A stretch of DNA of 10,148 nucleotides from Trichomonas tenax (lineage: Eukaryota > Parabasalia > Trichomonadida > Trichomonadidae), in NCBI GenBank assembly GCA_023091735.1, contig JALKBU010001507.1, positions 1-10,148 of the forward strand, in the 5' to 3' direction. A program made the position numbers and the translations under genes. Of the stretch, positions 1 through 6,362 are shown in pieces. Numbering within the stretch: the stretch's first letter is position 1; each line of letters starts with the position of its first letter. The notes under the pieces were generated by a model. It made no database searches. It was not told the DNA's origin and saw only the letters and a program-made list of their open reading frames with translations.

Positions 1-76
1 TCTCCACTGCTTCTTGAGTTGTTGTAGAAGAGACAGCAGCTGTGAAGGAACTTCAATGATGTTTTGTATGTTATGT

Positions 77-193
77 CTACAACACTTTCTTTGTTGTCGG
101 TGAAAAAACAGTCAAATGCGAAAAATTGGAGGTTTTGTGGCGAAATTGGGACATTTTTCGCGTGCGAGATGCCGGGTGACGCTGAGGCGCCAT
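77..193 (-). pseudogene. Interrupted 5' end of a leftward gene (possible pseudogene or frameshift)
   Basis: An ATG at 193 opens a leftward frame of 38 codons that ends at TAG (77-79). The peptide is basic and starts MAPQRHPASRTRK, with a second in-frame ATG at 154. Bases 110-200 are much richer in CpG than the flanks, as are the first 100-200 bases of the confirmed genes here, so this looks like a real gene start. The frame passes a run of six A (103-108, + strand). Both other leftward frames are open from there to the window edge, so a one-base length change in that run, real or a sequencing error, would extend the protein out of the window. I do not recognise the family. No Trichomonas-type intron boundary (GTAYGT or the conserved branch point/3' site) is visible. 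Alternatives are a degraded gene or a chance frame; the rightward 91-codon frame from 116 is more likely its shadow. Confidence 0.35.
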
Positions 194-407
194 AGAATGT
201 CTACCAAACGTCTTGTGGGATACTGTCAAAGTGGAAATGTTGAACTTTCCGATGGATTCAATATAAAAAATTTATTTTATCGTCAAATAATTCAAAAATT
301 AAATAGCTTATATAAAAATAATAAAATAACAATCAATTTCGACAAAAGAATATTTGTCAATATTATCTTTACATGGCAAAAAAATAATTGAAAAACTGTG
401 TTCGGAG

Positions 408-412
408 CCTTT
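408..412 (+). promoter_or_regulatory. M5-type initiator (CCTTT) of the SRP19 gene
   Basis: CCTTT lies 9 bases before the SRP19 ATG. In Trichomonas vaginalis an M5 CCTTT element overlaps the transcription start and replaces the usual initiator. The match is only five bases, so position is the main support; it would imply a leader of about a dozen bases. Confidence 0.4.
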
Positions 413-420
413 AATTTTTC

Positions 421-792
421 ATGAAGAAGTCGAATATTGTTTGTTATCCATGCTACATCGATTCCACAATGACAGAATTCGATGGCAGGAAACTTTCAAA
501 GGAACTCTGCGTCGAAAAGCCGACACTTAAAGAGCTCGCACTCGCTTTCAAAGATATCGGTTTTTCTGGTGTAGAAGAAGCAAATAAAACTCATCCACGT
601 GATTTCTTTAGAGCAGGCCGTATAACAGTAGTATTTTATAAGATAAATGAGCACACAAACGAGAGAACTTTGCTTGTTCCAGAAATTAAGAATAGAAAAC
701 AATTATATGCTGCTTTAGCATCACAAATCAAAGAAAATAGAGCAAATAATCGCACAACTGAAACTCAACAGCCAAAGAAGAAGAAGAAATAA
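421..792 (+). CDS. SRP19: Signal recognition particle 19 kDa protein (SRP19)
   Basis: SRP19 binds SRP RNA (helices 6 and 8) and prepares it for SRP54, so it acts in co-translational targeting of secretory and membrane proteins to the ER. The 123-residue product has the family layout: the first strand with the YPCYID motif (residues 9-14), GRKL at 22-25 in place of the usual GRR, a Pro in EKPT (32-35), the KTHPRDFFRAGRI segment (56-68) with the conserved RGR-like RNA-binding strand, NRKQLYAALASQI (91-103) matching the C-terminal core helix, and a lysine-rich tail ending in five Lys. The length fits eukaryotic SRP19 (about 120-145). The first ATG is used because the conserved strand begins only a few residues later. 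The UAAA signal overlaps the stop. It stands alone, with no operon-like partner. Confidence 0.9.
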   Translation: MKKSNIVCYPCYIDSTMTEFDGRKLSKELCVEKPTLKELALAFKDIGFSGVEEANKTHPRDFFRAGRITVVFYKINEHTNERTLLVPEIKNRKQLYAALASQIKENRANNRTTETQQPKKKKK

Positions 793-797
793 ATAAA
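790..797 (+). terminator. UAAA polyadenylation signal overlapping the SRP19 stop
   Basis: The stop codon TAA is the start of TAAATAAA. In Trichomonas the polyadenylation signal is UAAA, often overlapping the stop codon. A small perfect hairpin follows at 824-839 (ATAGAT, loop ATCC, ATCTAT). Confidence 0.5.
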
Positions 798-1017
798 TTA
801 TATATCTTCGGCCATATATTATGATAGATATCCATCTATAAGTTTTATTCGACTAAAATGTAAATTTCATTCTACAATTTCGAACTTTTTAAATTCGAGA
901 ATCTTAACAATTTTAAAACATGTTAACAACTTATTGGCAAACTAAATTTGTATGATGCATTTAGATTTATGGCCATAGAGAACAAAATTTCAAATTAAAA
1001 AAAAAATTAAATATAAT

Positions 1018-1172
1018 ATTTATTAAGTCTTAAGAGATAAATACAGTAGTATATGTTCTTAGCCTCACAATTGATGCTTTGCTGTCTTCAAATATCTTTT
1101 GTATTTAAAATAAATTTCTACTTAAATAATCAAGAGCCTGTCAAATTGCATTGCTACTTACAGACTCTTAGA
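1018..1172 (+). ncRNA. U2 spliceosomal snRNA gene (ends approximate)
   Basis: U2 snRNA pairs with the intron branch point and with U6 in the spliceosome. Bases 1046-1061 (GTAGTATATGTTCTTA) match the near-universal U2 branch-point-recognition block at 15 of 16 positions (usual form GUAGUAUCUGUUCUUA), and TTAAGA upstream resembles the U2 segment that pairs with U6. An Sm-like site, ATCTTTTG, is at 1094-1101. The 3' part ends in a 10-position stem with one mismatch (AAGAGCCTGT 1132-1141 with ACAGACTCTT 1160-1169) whose 18-base loop contains ATTGCA (1145-1150), the type of motif bound by U2B''/U1A in stem-loop IV. Spacing from GTAGTA to the Sm-like site is shorter than in human U2, and stem II is not clear, so the RNA would be compact. 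Both ends are estimates. A 46-codon frame across it (1074-1214) is probably fortuitous. Confidence 0.72.
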
Positions 1173-1315
1173 AAACGCATAGAAGAACTCTCAATAAGTA
1201 TTTTTGCATTGTAAAATATTTTTGTCATGTAAAATATATTTTTATTGGACCCTGTTTAATTTTCATTTTAGGGGTGGTCACCAAATAAAATATAAAAATT
1301 GACAAAAGAATAAAA

Positions 1316-2458
1316 ATGCAAAACAACAACAAAATTATTGCGATTGCTGGCGGATCAGCTAGTTTTTTGTTACTTGTCGGTCTCATTGTCTATCTTACCC
1401 GGTTTGTTAGGTTTATGGGTGAGATGCCTTACTTTTGGGATCCATCTTTTAATCACACTTTGCTTGCATACACTAAAACGCGTCCATCACGTTACGTTCT
1501 CGCTATAACTGGCGGCTATAAGACAGGAAAATCATCAGCAATGAATTTATTAGCAAAAGCTGCATCAAATTCACAAATATTCCCGATTGTTGTCGATTTT
1601 GACTTAGCAAATAGTCTTCAGGACTGTATAGAATTATTTAAGCTTCAACTTCTCCAAACATTCTCCAAAGGATCAAATAAATTGGATAATTCCAACTTAA
1701 AGATGCTCGCCGATCTCCATTTATACGACTACTTGGCTAACAGAACATCAGAGAGTTTGCCAAACCCTGCTTTCCGCACACCATACAGCACGATCACAAA
1801 TGCACTTAATTCGATCACAAAGCATGGTTTTAACGAATATGGTGTTCATCGTGTGTTGCATGTGTTAGCATACTATGAACCCGTTTTCCACTTTGCAATT
1901 TTTATTCACAATTATGATAAGATTTATCAATTCAAGGATGGAGAAAAAATCACAAACGCAGCTTTATCATATCTTGTCAATAACAACCAATATATATTCC
2001 ACATTCCAATTATTGTCGAAATTAAAAATTCTTACAGAAGATTCCTCGGAAGCAGATCTGTCGAATATTTACCAATTCCATCATTTGCATCTCAAATTGA
2101 TAAACTTGTTAGCATGAGATTCTTCACAAGAAAAGAAGCAAATCTCGTTTTAAATCAAGTTGGACCAAATCCAGGATCTTTTGCTGAAATACATCGTGCT
2201 ATTAGATACGGAAAGACATTTGAAGAAGCATTTAATCAAACTAAGCTTAGATTAGATAATTACGTTGAATCTGTTCATGAAGAGAAGGTTCTGAATGAGA
2301 ATCTTCCATACTTCTGCAAGAATAGTGCTAAGGTTATTGGATCTCAGAAAGATGTCCAATCAATAATATCTTTATTCGAGAAAGGTTTATTAGTTATTAA
2401 CAACGACCTCAAGATTGAATCTGGCCTCCCTTACAGTTCCAAGAAATATTGTAAATAA
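1316..2458 (+). CDS. Membrane-anchored P-loop ATPase, archaeal-ATPase/STAND-like, function unknown
   Basis: A 380-residue protein. Residues 6-27 form one hydrophobic segment, a likely N-terminal membrane anchor, followed by an aromatic linker. A clear Walker A loop is at 66-73 (GGYKTGKS), preceded by the beta-strand VLAIT. A candidate Walker B strand is FHFAIFIHNYD (191-201), but it ends in HNYD rather than the usual DE, so catalysis may be altered. HIPIIVEI (229-236) would suit the next core strand. The segment around 280-300 with NPGSFAEIHRAI resembles the small helical lid of archaeal-type (ATPase_2) and STAND ATPases, and GLLVINNDLKIE (357-368) suits a winged-helix strand pair. No partner gene is adjacent. 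Role and membrane are unknown; ATPase activity is inferred only from the P-loop. The first ATG is used. The leader carries TGACAAAA 16 bases upstream, and TAAATAAA overlaps the stop. Confidence 0.75.
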   Translation: MQNNNKIIAIAGGSASFLLLVGLIVYLTRFVRFMGEMPYFWDPSFNHTLLAYTKTRPSRYVLAITGGYKTGKSSAMNLLAKAASNSQIFPIVVDFDLANSLQDCIELFKLQLLQTFSKGSNKLDNSNLKMLADLHLYDYLANRTSESLPNPAFRTPYSTITNALNSITKHGFNEYGVHRVLHVLAYYEPVFHFAIFIHNYDKIYQFKDGEKITNAALSYLVNNNQYIFHIPIIVEIKNSYRRFLGSRSVEYLPIPSFASQIDKLVSMRFFTRKEANLVLNQVGPNPGSFAEIHRAIRYGKTFEEAFNQTKLRLDNYVESVHEEKVLNENLPYFCKNSAKVIGSQKDVQSIISLFEKGLLVINNDLKIESGLPYSSKKYCK

Positions 2459-2459
2459 A
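2452..2459 (+). terminator. UAAA polyadenylation signal at the ATPase stop
   Basis: Two consecutive TAAA units overlap the TAA stop (2456-2458), as at the SRP19 gene. Confidence 0.45.
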
Positions 2460-2827
2460 TCATATTCAGTAATTAAATTCTGTTTTATGCGCCATTTTGC
2501 ATACTATTAGAATATGCCTCAAATATTATATTGCTAAAGCAGAGGCAATAACAGAAACACTAATACAAATGGTTTATATATGTGAATATAATCTTTTACG
2601 AAATATTTCGTTGTGGAAGGTACATCCATTAAAATATTGGTAATGCCTTCATAACTTTATTCAAATTCTTTATTAATGATGTATAGAAAAATTTATTGGA
2701 AATTCAATAAATATTGCCTGAATTTAGGAAAGTTTTGAGTGAAAAATATTCTGCAACAATAATATAATAATATACATTATAATTAATTTCGAAATTATTA
2801 TTTAAAAAAGAGTAAATCTTATAATAA
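2459..2827. other. AT-rich spacer with a small hairpin, no gene recognised
   Basis: Mostly AT-rich, with only very short frames. The one compact structure is GCCTC (2516-2520) pairing with GAGGC (2542-2546), followed by AATAACA. That recalls an H/ACA hairpin plus ACA box, but there is no balanced guide pocket, so I do not call a snoRNA. Confidence 0.4.
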
Positions 2828-2932
2828 GATAAATTTACGATTAATATTTATATTGAAGGGGGATTAGTAACAAAGCAGAAATCTGTGTTTCAGCCGGACA
2901 TTGCTTTAGCAAAATTGTTTTCTGATGCATAG
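2828..2932 (+). other. Protein-like fragment in frame with the downstream gene, ended by TAG
   Basis: Thirty-four codons are open from 2828 to a TAG at 2930-2932, without an ATG. The later part reads like ordinary protein (EGGLVTKQKSVFQPD then IALAKLFSDA) and the stretch is GC-richer than the spacer. The frame is the same as that of the gene starting at 2975, with 14 further open codons between the TAG and that ATG. It could be a decayed N-terminal extension, a promoter region that happens to be open, or chance. The opposite strand also has a 29-codon frame starting at 2930, which weakens any coding claim. Confidence 0.2.
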
Positions 2933-2974
2933 GGAGTACAAATACGCTGTTTAATCAAAACTCCATTTTCTACG

Positions 2975-3928
2975 ATGGAGGTCGAAGATGTTAACACAGA
3001 TTTTCCGATCTCTCTGAAGGCGAAATATCAAGTTGTTGTGTCAGACAATATCACACCTGTCATCGTGCACTCGGAAAAGATCGGCCTGAAGAAATTGGAT
3101 GGCTCTGAGCAAAATGAGAGGCATGTTGTTCAAGCTGTTTCCTCTGCAGACGCAAAGGTGCCAATTCCGAAGGTCGACAAGATCGTAAAACGCGAAGCCG
3201 AGAAAAGTTCTGTATATTTCTCGTGCCCTCCCAGATGTTTTATTTATGATAATACGTTTTACGAACCTCTCGTTTATTACTGCGATAAAATGGATATAGA
3301 ATTCATTAGAAACTTCAACAACACACACAAATTCCTTCAAATGACAACAAAACAACTCGAAACTGTATTCATCACTATAGAAAATATAGTTAAAGACTTC
3401 CTCACAGATAAACCAACAATAGATCAGGTGCTTATATTGCTCGATGAAAATGCACCGCCATATCCAGTTGTAAAAGCAATATTTGATCACTGGAACGACA
3501 GACCAAAGCTTGCGGGCTCTGTTTTGAGATTTGAAGAGTTCCCTCCTGATCACTGCGGCATTCGCCAAAATCATATTAAGACTGTCACAAAATCAAATAA
3601 AACAAGAAAATCAACAAATGATTTGACATACTTGCGTAGACTTAAAGATGAACTCGCACTCGTTAGGCAGAAGAGGCAGGATGCTATGGAACTCTTAGAA
3701 GAACAGAATAAGAAGAGAGCTGAAAATATCGTGTTCCTTCGCCAAATGGCAAGAAAAGTTCAGGCAAAGGGTGAAAGCATGCTCGCTCTCGTCTTAGAAC
3801 CTGCTTTATTATCAACAAAGCAGCTACCACCAGTTGAAAGTGTTCCAACAATCATCCCAACACTTCCTTCACCACCAACTGTTCCTGTATTCTTAATGTG
3901 GTGCCAGGATCAGAAGCTTGGTATATAA
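2975..3928 (+). CDS. Enhancer of polycomb-like protein (EPC/EPL1 family)
   Basis: EPL1/EPC proteins are nuclear scaffolds that tie the MYST acetyltransferase (Esa1/Tip60) to nucleosomes in the NuA4 and piccolo complexes. This 317-residue protein shows the family order: an acidic start, the YYCDKMDIEFIRNFN segment (101-115) matching the 'YDMDxxDxxWL' region, a helical stretch to about 158, VKAIFDHW (166-173) corresponding to 'VYxYWxxKR', LRFEEFPPD (184-192), then the basic block KTRKSTNDLTYLRRL (209-223) equivalent to the R/K-rich motif after the EPC core, and a charged coiled coil (about 218-262). The C-terminus is Pro-rich. It is much shorter than animal or yeast homologues, keeping essentially only the N-terminal EPL1 domain. 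The first in-frame ATG after the TAG at 2930 is used. TAAA overlaps the stop. Assignment rests on motif order, not on a database search. Confidence 0.72.
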   Translation: MEVEDVNTDFPISLKAKYQVVVSDNITPVIVHSEKIGLKKLDGSEQNERHVVQAVSSADAKVPIPKVDKIVKREAEKSSVYFSCPPRCFIYDNTFYEPLVYYCDKMDIEFIRNFNNTHKFLQMTTKQLETVFITIENIVKDFLTDKPTIDQVLILLDENAPPYPVVKAIFDHWNDRPKLAGSVLRFEEFPPDHCGIRQNHIKTVTKSNKTRKSTNDLTYLRRLKDELALVRQKRQDAMELLEEQNKKRAENIVFLRQMARKVQAKGESMLALVLEPALLSTKQLPPVESVPTIIPTLPSPPTVPVFLMWCQDQKLGI

Positions 3929-3929
3929 A
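3926..3929 (+). terminator. UAAA polyadenylation signal overlapping the EPC-like stop
   Basis: The TAA stop plus the next A forms TAAA, the arrangement typical of Trichomonas mRNAs. Confidence 0.45.
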
Positions 3930-4180
3930 TGTTTGAAATTCGAATTAATATTAAATTATATCTCTATTTTGTTTTTATATATGTCTTAATTTATAACTTC
4001 ACTTTGGGACCTATTATCGTAATTTAATTGGCAAAGCGTTTTTAAAATAATTTGAATCAAAATTGTAAAATGTGGAAATATTAAATGCAAACAAGTGCAA
4101 TCAACTCCATAGCATTATGTTGTTTTAGTTCAAGTTGTCATGAAGTTTATTCTTGAGAAGATAATTAAAAATTTATTCGA

Positions 4181-4188
4181 TATAAATA
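4181..4188 (+). promoter_or_regulatory. TATA-like box upstream of tRNA-Ile
   Basis: TATAAATA begins 23 bases before the mature tRNA. Upstream TATA-like boxes assist Pol III in some eukaryotes. The surroundings are AT-rich, so chance is possible. Confidence 0.25.
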
Positions 4189-4203
4189 AATTCACAAATG
4201 TAA

Positions 4204-4276
4204 GGTTTCGTAGCTCAGTAGGTAGAGCGTAGTGCTGATAACGCTAAGGTCTTGGGTTCGAGCCCCAGCGGAACCA
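4204..4276 (+). tRNA. tRNA-Ile, anticodon GAU
   Basis: A complete cloverleaf of 73 bases. The acceptor stem is 4204-4210 with 4269-4275 (one G-U pair) and the discriminator is A4276; CCA is not encoded. The D arm is GCTC/GAGC (4213-4216, 4225-4228). The anticodon stem is TAGTG/CGCTA (4230-4234, 4242-4246) with loop CTGATAA, giving anticodon GAT at 4237-4239. The variable loop has 5 bases. The T arm is TTGGG/CCCAG with loop TTCGAGC. The internal Pol III promoters are perfect: A box TAGCTCAGTAGG (4211-4222) and B box GGTTCGAGCCC (4255-4265). There is no intron, and a T6 terminator follows. The body resembles ordinary eukaryotic cytosolic tRNA-Ile, which normally carries AAU at this position; G34 is the unusual point. 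Confidence 0.95.
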
Positions 4277-4282
4277 TTTTTT
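4277..4282 (+). terminator. Pol III terminator of tRNA-Ile
   Basis: Six consecutive T directly after the discriminator base, the standard RNA polymerase III stop signal. Confidence 0.85.
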
Positions 4283-4814
4283 AAAATTTAATCATTCTGG
4301 TGAATTTATTTTATATACTTTTTAGTTCAATAAGCTTGCAAGGGCGGAAGTACCTTTGACCGAAAAACCAACATTAAAAGGATTATTAAAATCAAAATGA
4401 ATGAACATAAAAATTGATTTTATCCTATGAGAAGCTGGCTATATATATGCTTCGTAAAATAATGATTTGTTCGAAATGCATTGCTAAGAAAAAATAATCA
4501 ATAAAAGATATCTTAGGAATAAAAAGCAATAACAACATATTTTTATCCAATACATGGAAACAATTGGCTAATTCCTCCTAAAAACAATGCGTAGCATCTT
4601 CATAATAGCATTTTATGATGAAGATATTGAGAAAAACACCTCAACATTCAAAAAATTAACCCAATTCTTCAGCCATTCAACAACAATTCCCACAAAATGC
4701 AGTAAAAAGAATAGAAAGCAACGCATAAAAATGGACACAGAGTCACTTTTTTATGAATTTTTTACAATTATTAAATCCAAAATTTTCCTGCAAACGTGAC
4801 AAAAATATAGAAAA
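4283..4814. other. Spacer between tRNA and IFRD gene with one GC-rich foldable patch
   Basis: Mostly AT-rich. A short GC-rich patch at about 4335-4370 contains the hairpin CAAGGG (4339-4344), loop CGGAAGTA, CCTTTG (4353-4358). On the other strand the same patch lies in a 28-codon ATG frame (4408 down to 4322) whose end is protein-like (SVKGTSALASLLN) with TAA followed by A. Another hairpin is GAAGC (4431-4435) with GCTTC (4449-4453). A 70-codon rightward frame at 4587-4799 has AT-driven composition and no recognisable domain; I treat it as non-coding leader DNA. Confidence 0.35.
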
Positions 4815-6020
4815 ATGGATATAGCAGGATTTGGCCGTAGCCGTCAATACAAAATCACAGCACAGGACCACGCTATCAACGACCAGTGCCAGGTTATCAA
4901 GACATCAAAAAACTGGGAACGCGATCTTCCAGCATGTGCGGAGAAAGCTTCATCATCGAGAAACGATATCAGGCTTGCCGCGCTCCAATCAATGAATGAG
5001 ATCCTCTCTGAAAAGTATATCGGCGACGATCTCGAGAGTTTGATCGAAACGATTTTTGATTCTTTGATTACACCGATCACTGAGCCAACAGCGAGACAGG
5101 AACACGATGAAGCTCTCATGGTTGTATGCAATCTCGCTCTAAACGTCTACAATCTTATGGAGGACCAAACATACTCATTCCTCAACGAGCTGATGCCGAA
5201 GTTGCCGGGATTGACAGGCGATCAGACAGCACGTGTCTTTGCTATCGCCTTTGTCACAGGCTTCACACTTTCCAACGAAGAAAGATGTGAGAGCGCTCTC
5301 TCAAGGATTCTTGAGCTCATTTCCAACAAGAAGAAGCGCACAGTCAAATATGAACCAGAGTGCGTTGTTGCTTTGATCAATGCCGTTGGTTTACTTCTTT
5401 CCATCTTATCTTCGACAGTTTGCGTCGGAAAGCTCGCTCCACAGATCGCCGCCGCCGTAGATATCGCCTTGGAGTCAAAGAAGGCACCAGTTCTTCTTGC
5501 TGCCCTCGATTTACTCCCAATTATCTACGAATGCATCCATGAGGTCGAGAACTTCTCAGAGGAGCTTCAGGAGCAATACCAGGCTGATTCTAACCACTTC
5601 GCCGCAAAATACCGCAACAAGATCGCTTCATTAGAAGATAACGTCGACAAGAAGCAAGATAAGAGAGATATTAGGCTCAAAGTCGCTAAAATCACAGAGT
5701 TCTTCGATACAAACGAACTTACGGAGGATATCATCCTTGCTGAACAGTCAGTATGCATTGAAGGCGCCAGAAAAGTTTGCATTGTCGATGCTATCAGAAA
5801 GGTCACACGCCATCACTTCGCCCACATGATGACACAGAACCCAGGCATCCATGATGCTATTGGTGTCGAGCTCAAGGTTGAGGGCTTAAGAATTGCCGAG
5901 AAGAAGAAGCAAAAGAAAGAAACAGAGCGTGAACGCATCGTTACAAAGAAGGAGCGTCAGATGGGACTTGCAAAGCAGCGCAAGATGAAGGATGCTCGTG
6001 CGGAACAGAGAGATTATTAA
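4815..6020 (+). CDS. Interferon-related developmental regulator (IFRD1/IFRD2) family protein
   Basis: IFRD proteins are helical-repeat cofactors. IFRD1 works with histone deacetylase corepressors, and mammalian IFRD2 binds inactive ribosomes; which role applies here is not shown. The 401-residue protein is close to the family length (about 440-450 in human). Residues 33-245 form an ARM/HEAT-like series of amphipathic helices, including the typical start LAALQSMNEILSEKYI (54-69) and the EHDEALMVVCNLAL segment (96-109). The C-terminal IFRD_C region is recognisable: KKQDKRDIRLKVAKITEFF (279-297), then the block with SVCIEGARKVCIVDAIRK (312-329) and the final FAHMMTQNPGIHDAIGV (335-351). A Lys/Arg/Glu-rich tail follows (360-401), compatible with RNA or ribosome binding. 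The start ATG has TGACAAAA 18 bases upstream, as at the ATPase gene. There is no UAAA at the stop; one lies 20 bases on. Confidence 0.85.
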   Translation: MDIAGFGRSRQYKITAQDHAINDQCQVIKTSKNWERDLPACAEKASSSRNDIRLAALQSMNEILSEKYIGDDLESLIETIFDSLITPITEPTARQEHDEALMVVCNLALNVYNLMEDQTYSFLNELMPKLPGLTGDQTARVFAIAFVTGFTLSNEERCESALSRILELISNKKKRTVKYEPECVVALINAVGLLLSILSSTVCVGKLAPQIAAAVDIALESKKAPVLLAALDLLPIIYECIHEVENFSEELQEQYQADSNHFAAKYRNKIASLEDNVDKKQDKRDIRLKVAKITEFFDTNELTEDIILAEQSVCIEGARKVCIVDAIRKVTRHHFAHMMTQNPGIHDAIGVELKVEGLRIAEKKKQKKETERERIVTKKERQMGLAKQRKMKDARAEQRDY

Positions 6021-6040
6021 TTTCCTCCATAATACACCAA

Positions 6041-6044
6041 TAAA
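6041..6044 (+). terminator. Probable UAAA polyadenylation signal of the IFRD gene
   Basis: First TAAA after the IFRD stop (TAA at 6018-6020). It does not overlap the stop, unlike in the neighbouring genes. Confidence 0.35.
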
Positions 6045-6241
6045 GTCGAAAAAATATACATAAAATTATAAATGATAATTCAAAACATTCATTCTTTTTC
6101 CAACATTACCAAGCAGCTTCATTATCGTAAATTGTTTTTTTCTTATTTAAGCTAAAACCAATCATATTTATGCTTACAACAACATTTTCAAAAGATCTCT
6201 ATTGGTGTGATGATGCTTATTCAAAAGGGAATAGATATAAA

Positions 6242-6257
6242 AAAAAACTAGTTTTTT
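6242..6257. terminator. Perfect 16-base palindrome between convergent genes
   Basis: AAAAAACTAGTTTTTT is fully self-complementary and lies in the 342-base gap between the IFRD (+) and Wntless-like (-) genes. It presents a T tract on both strands, so a bidirectional end signal is possible, but Pol II termination by such a site is not established here. The rest of the gap is AT-rich 3' flank. Confidence 0.3.
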
Positions 6258-6362
6258 ATTGCAAGATTTTCCTTTTAGAGTCAAACCATACATTAACTTT
6301 AGGATTCATCTTTAATATGAATAACTAAATAAAAATACTCTAAGAAATAAATAATGAAATGC

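Noticed and set aside
116..391. 91-codon rightward frame starting MRKIGGFVAK
   Set aside because: The first half is antisense to the CpG-rich leftward start at 193, and the second half is AT-driven (long Asn/Lys/Ile/Phe runs) with no domain and no UAAA at its stop.
1074..1214. 46-codon ATG frame with a TCACA initiator-like site 7 bases before it and UAAA at the stop
   Set aside because: It overlaps the U2 features (Sm-like site, stem-loop), which explain the non-AT-rich bases better; initiator-like sites are common by chance in this composition.
2516..2553. H/ACA-like hairpin followed by ACA
   Set aside because: Short stem, unpaired bases only on one side, no second hairpin or H box.
3041..3574. 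177-codon leftward frame inside the EPC-like gene
   Set aside because: Antisense shadow of a convincing gene; Cys/Phe/Tyr-rich composition typical of reverse-frame reading.
4587..4799. 70-codon rightward frame just before the IFRD gene
   Set aside because: Low-complexity, AT-driven composition, no recognisable motif, ends right before the IFRD ATG; best read as upstream non-coding DNA.
6263..6290. CCTTTTAG resembling the U5 snRNA loop
   Set aside because: The invariant loop is GCCUUUUAC, and no flanking stem is present.
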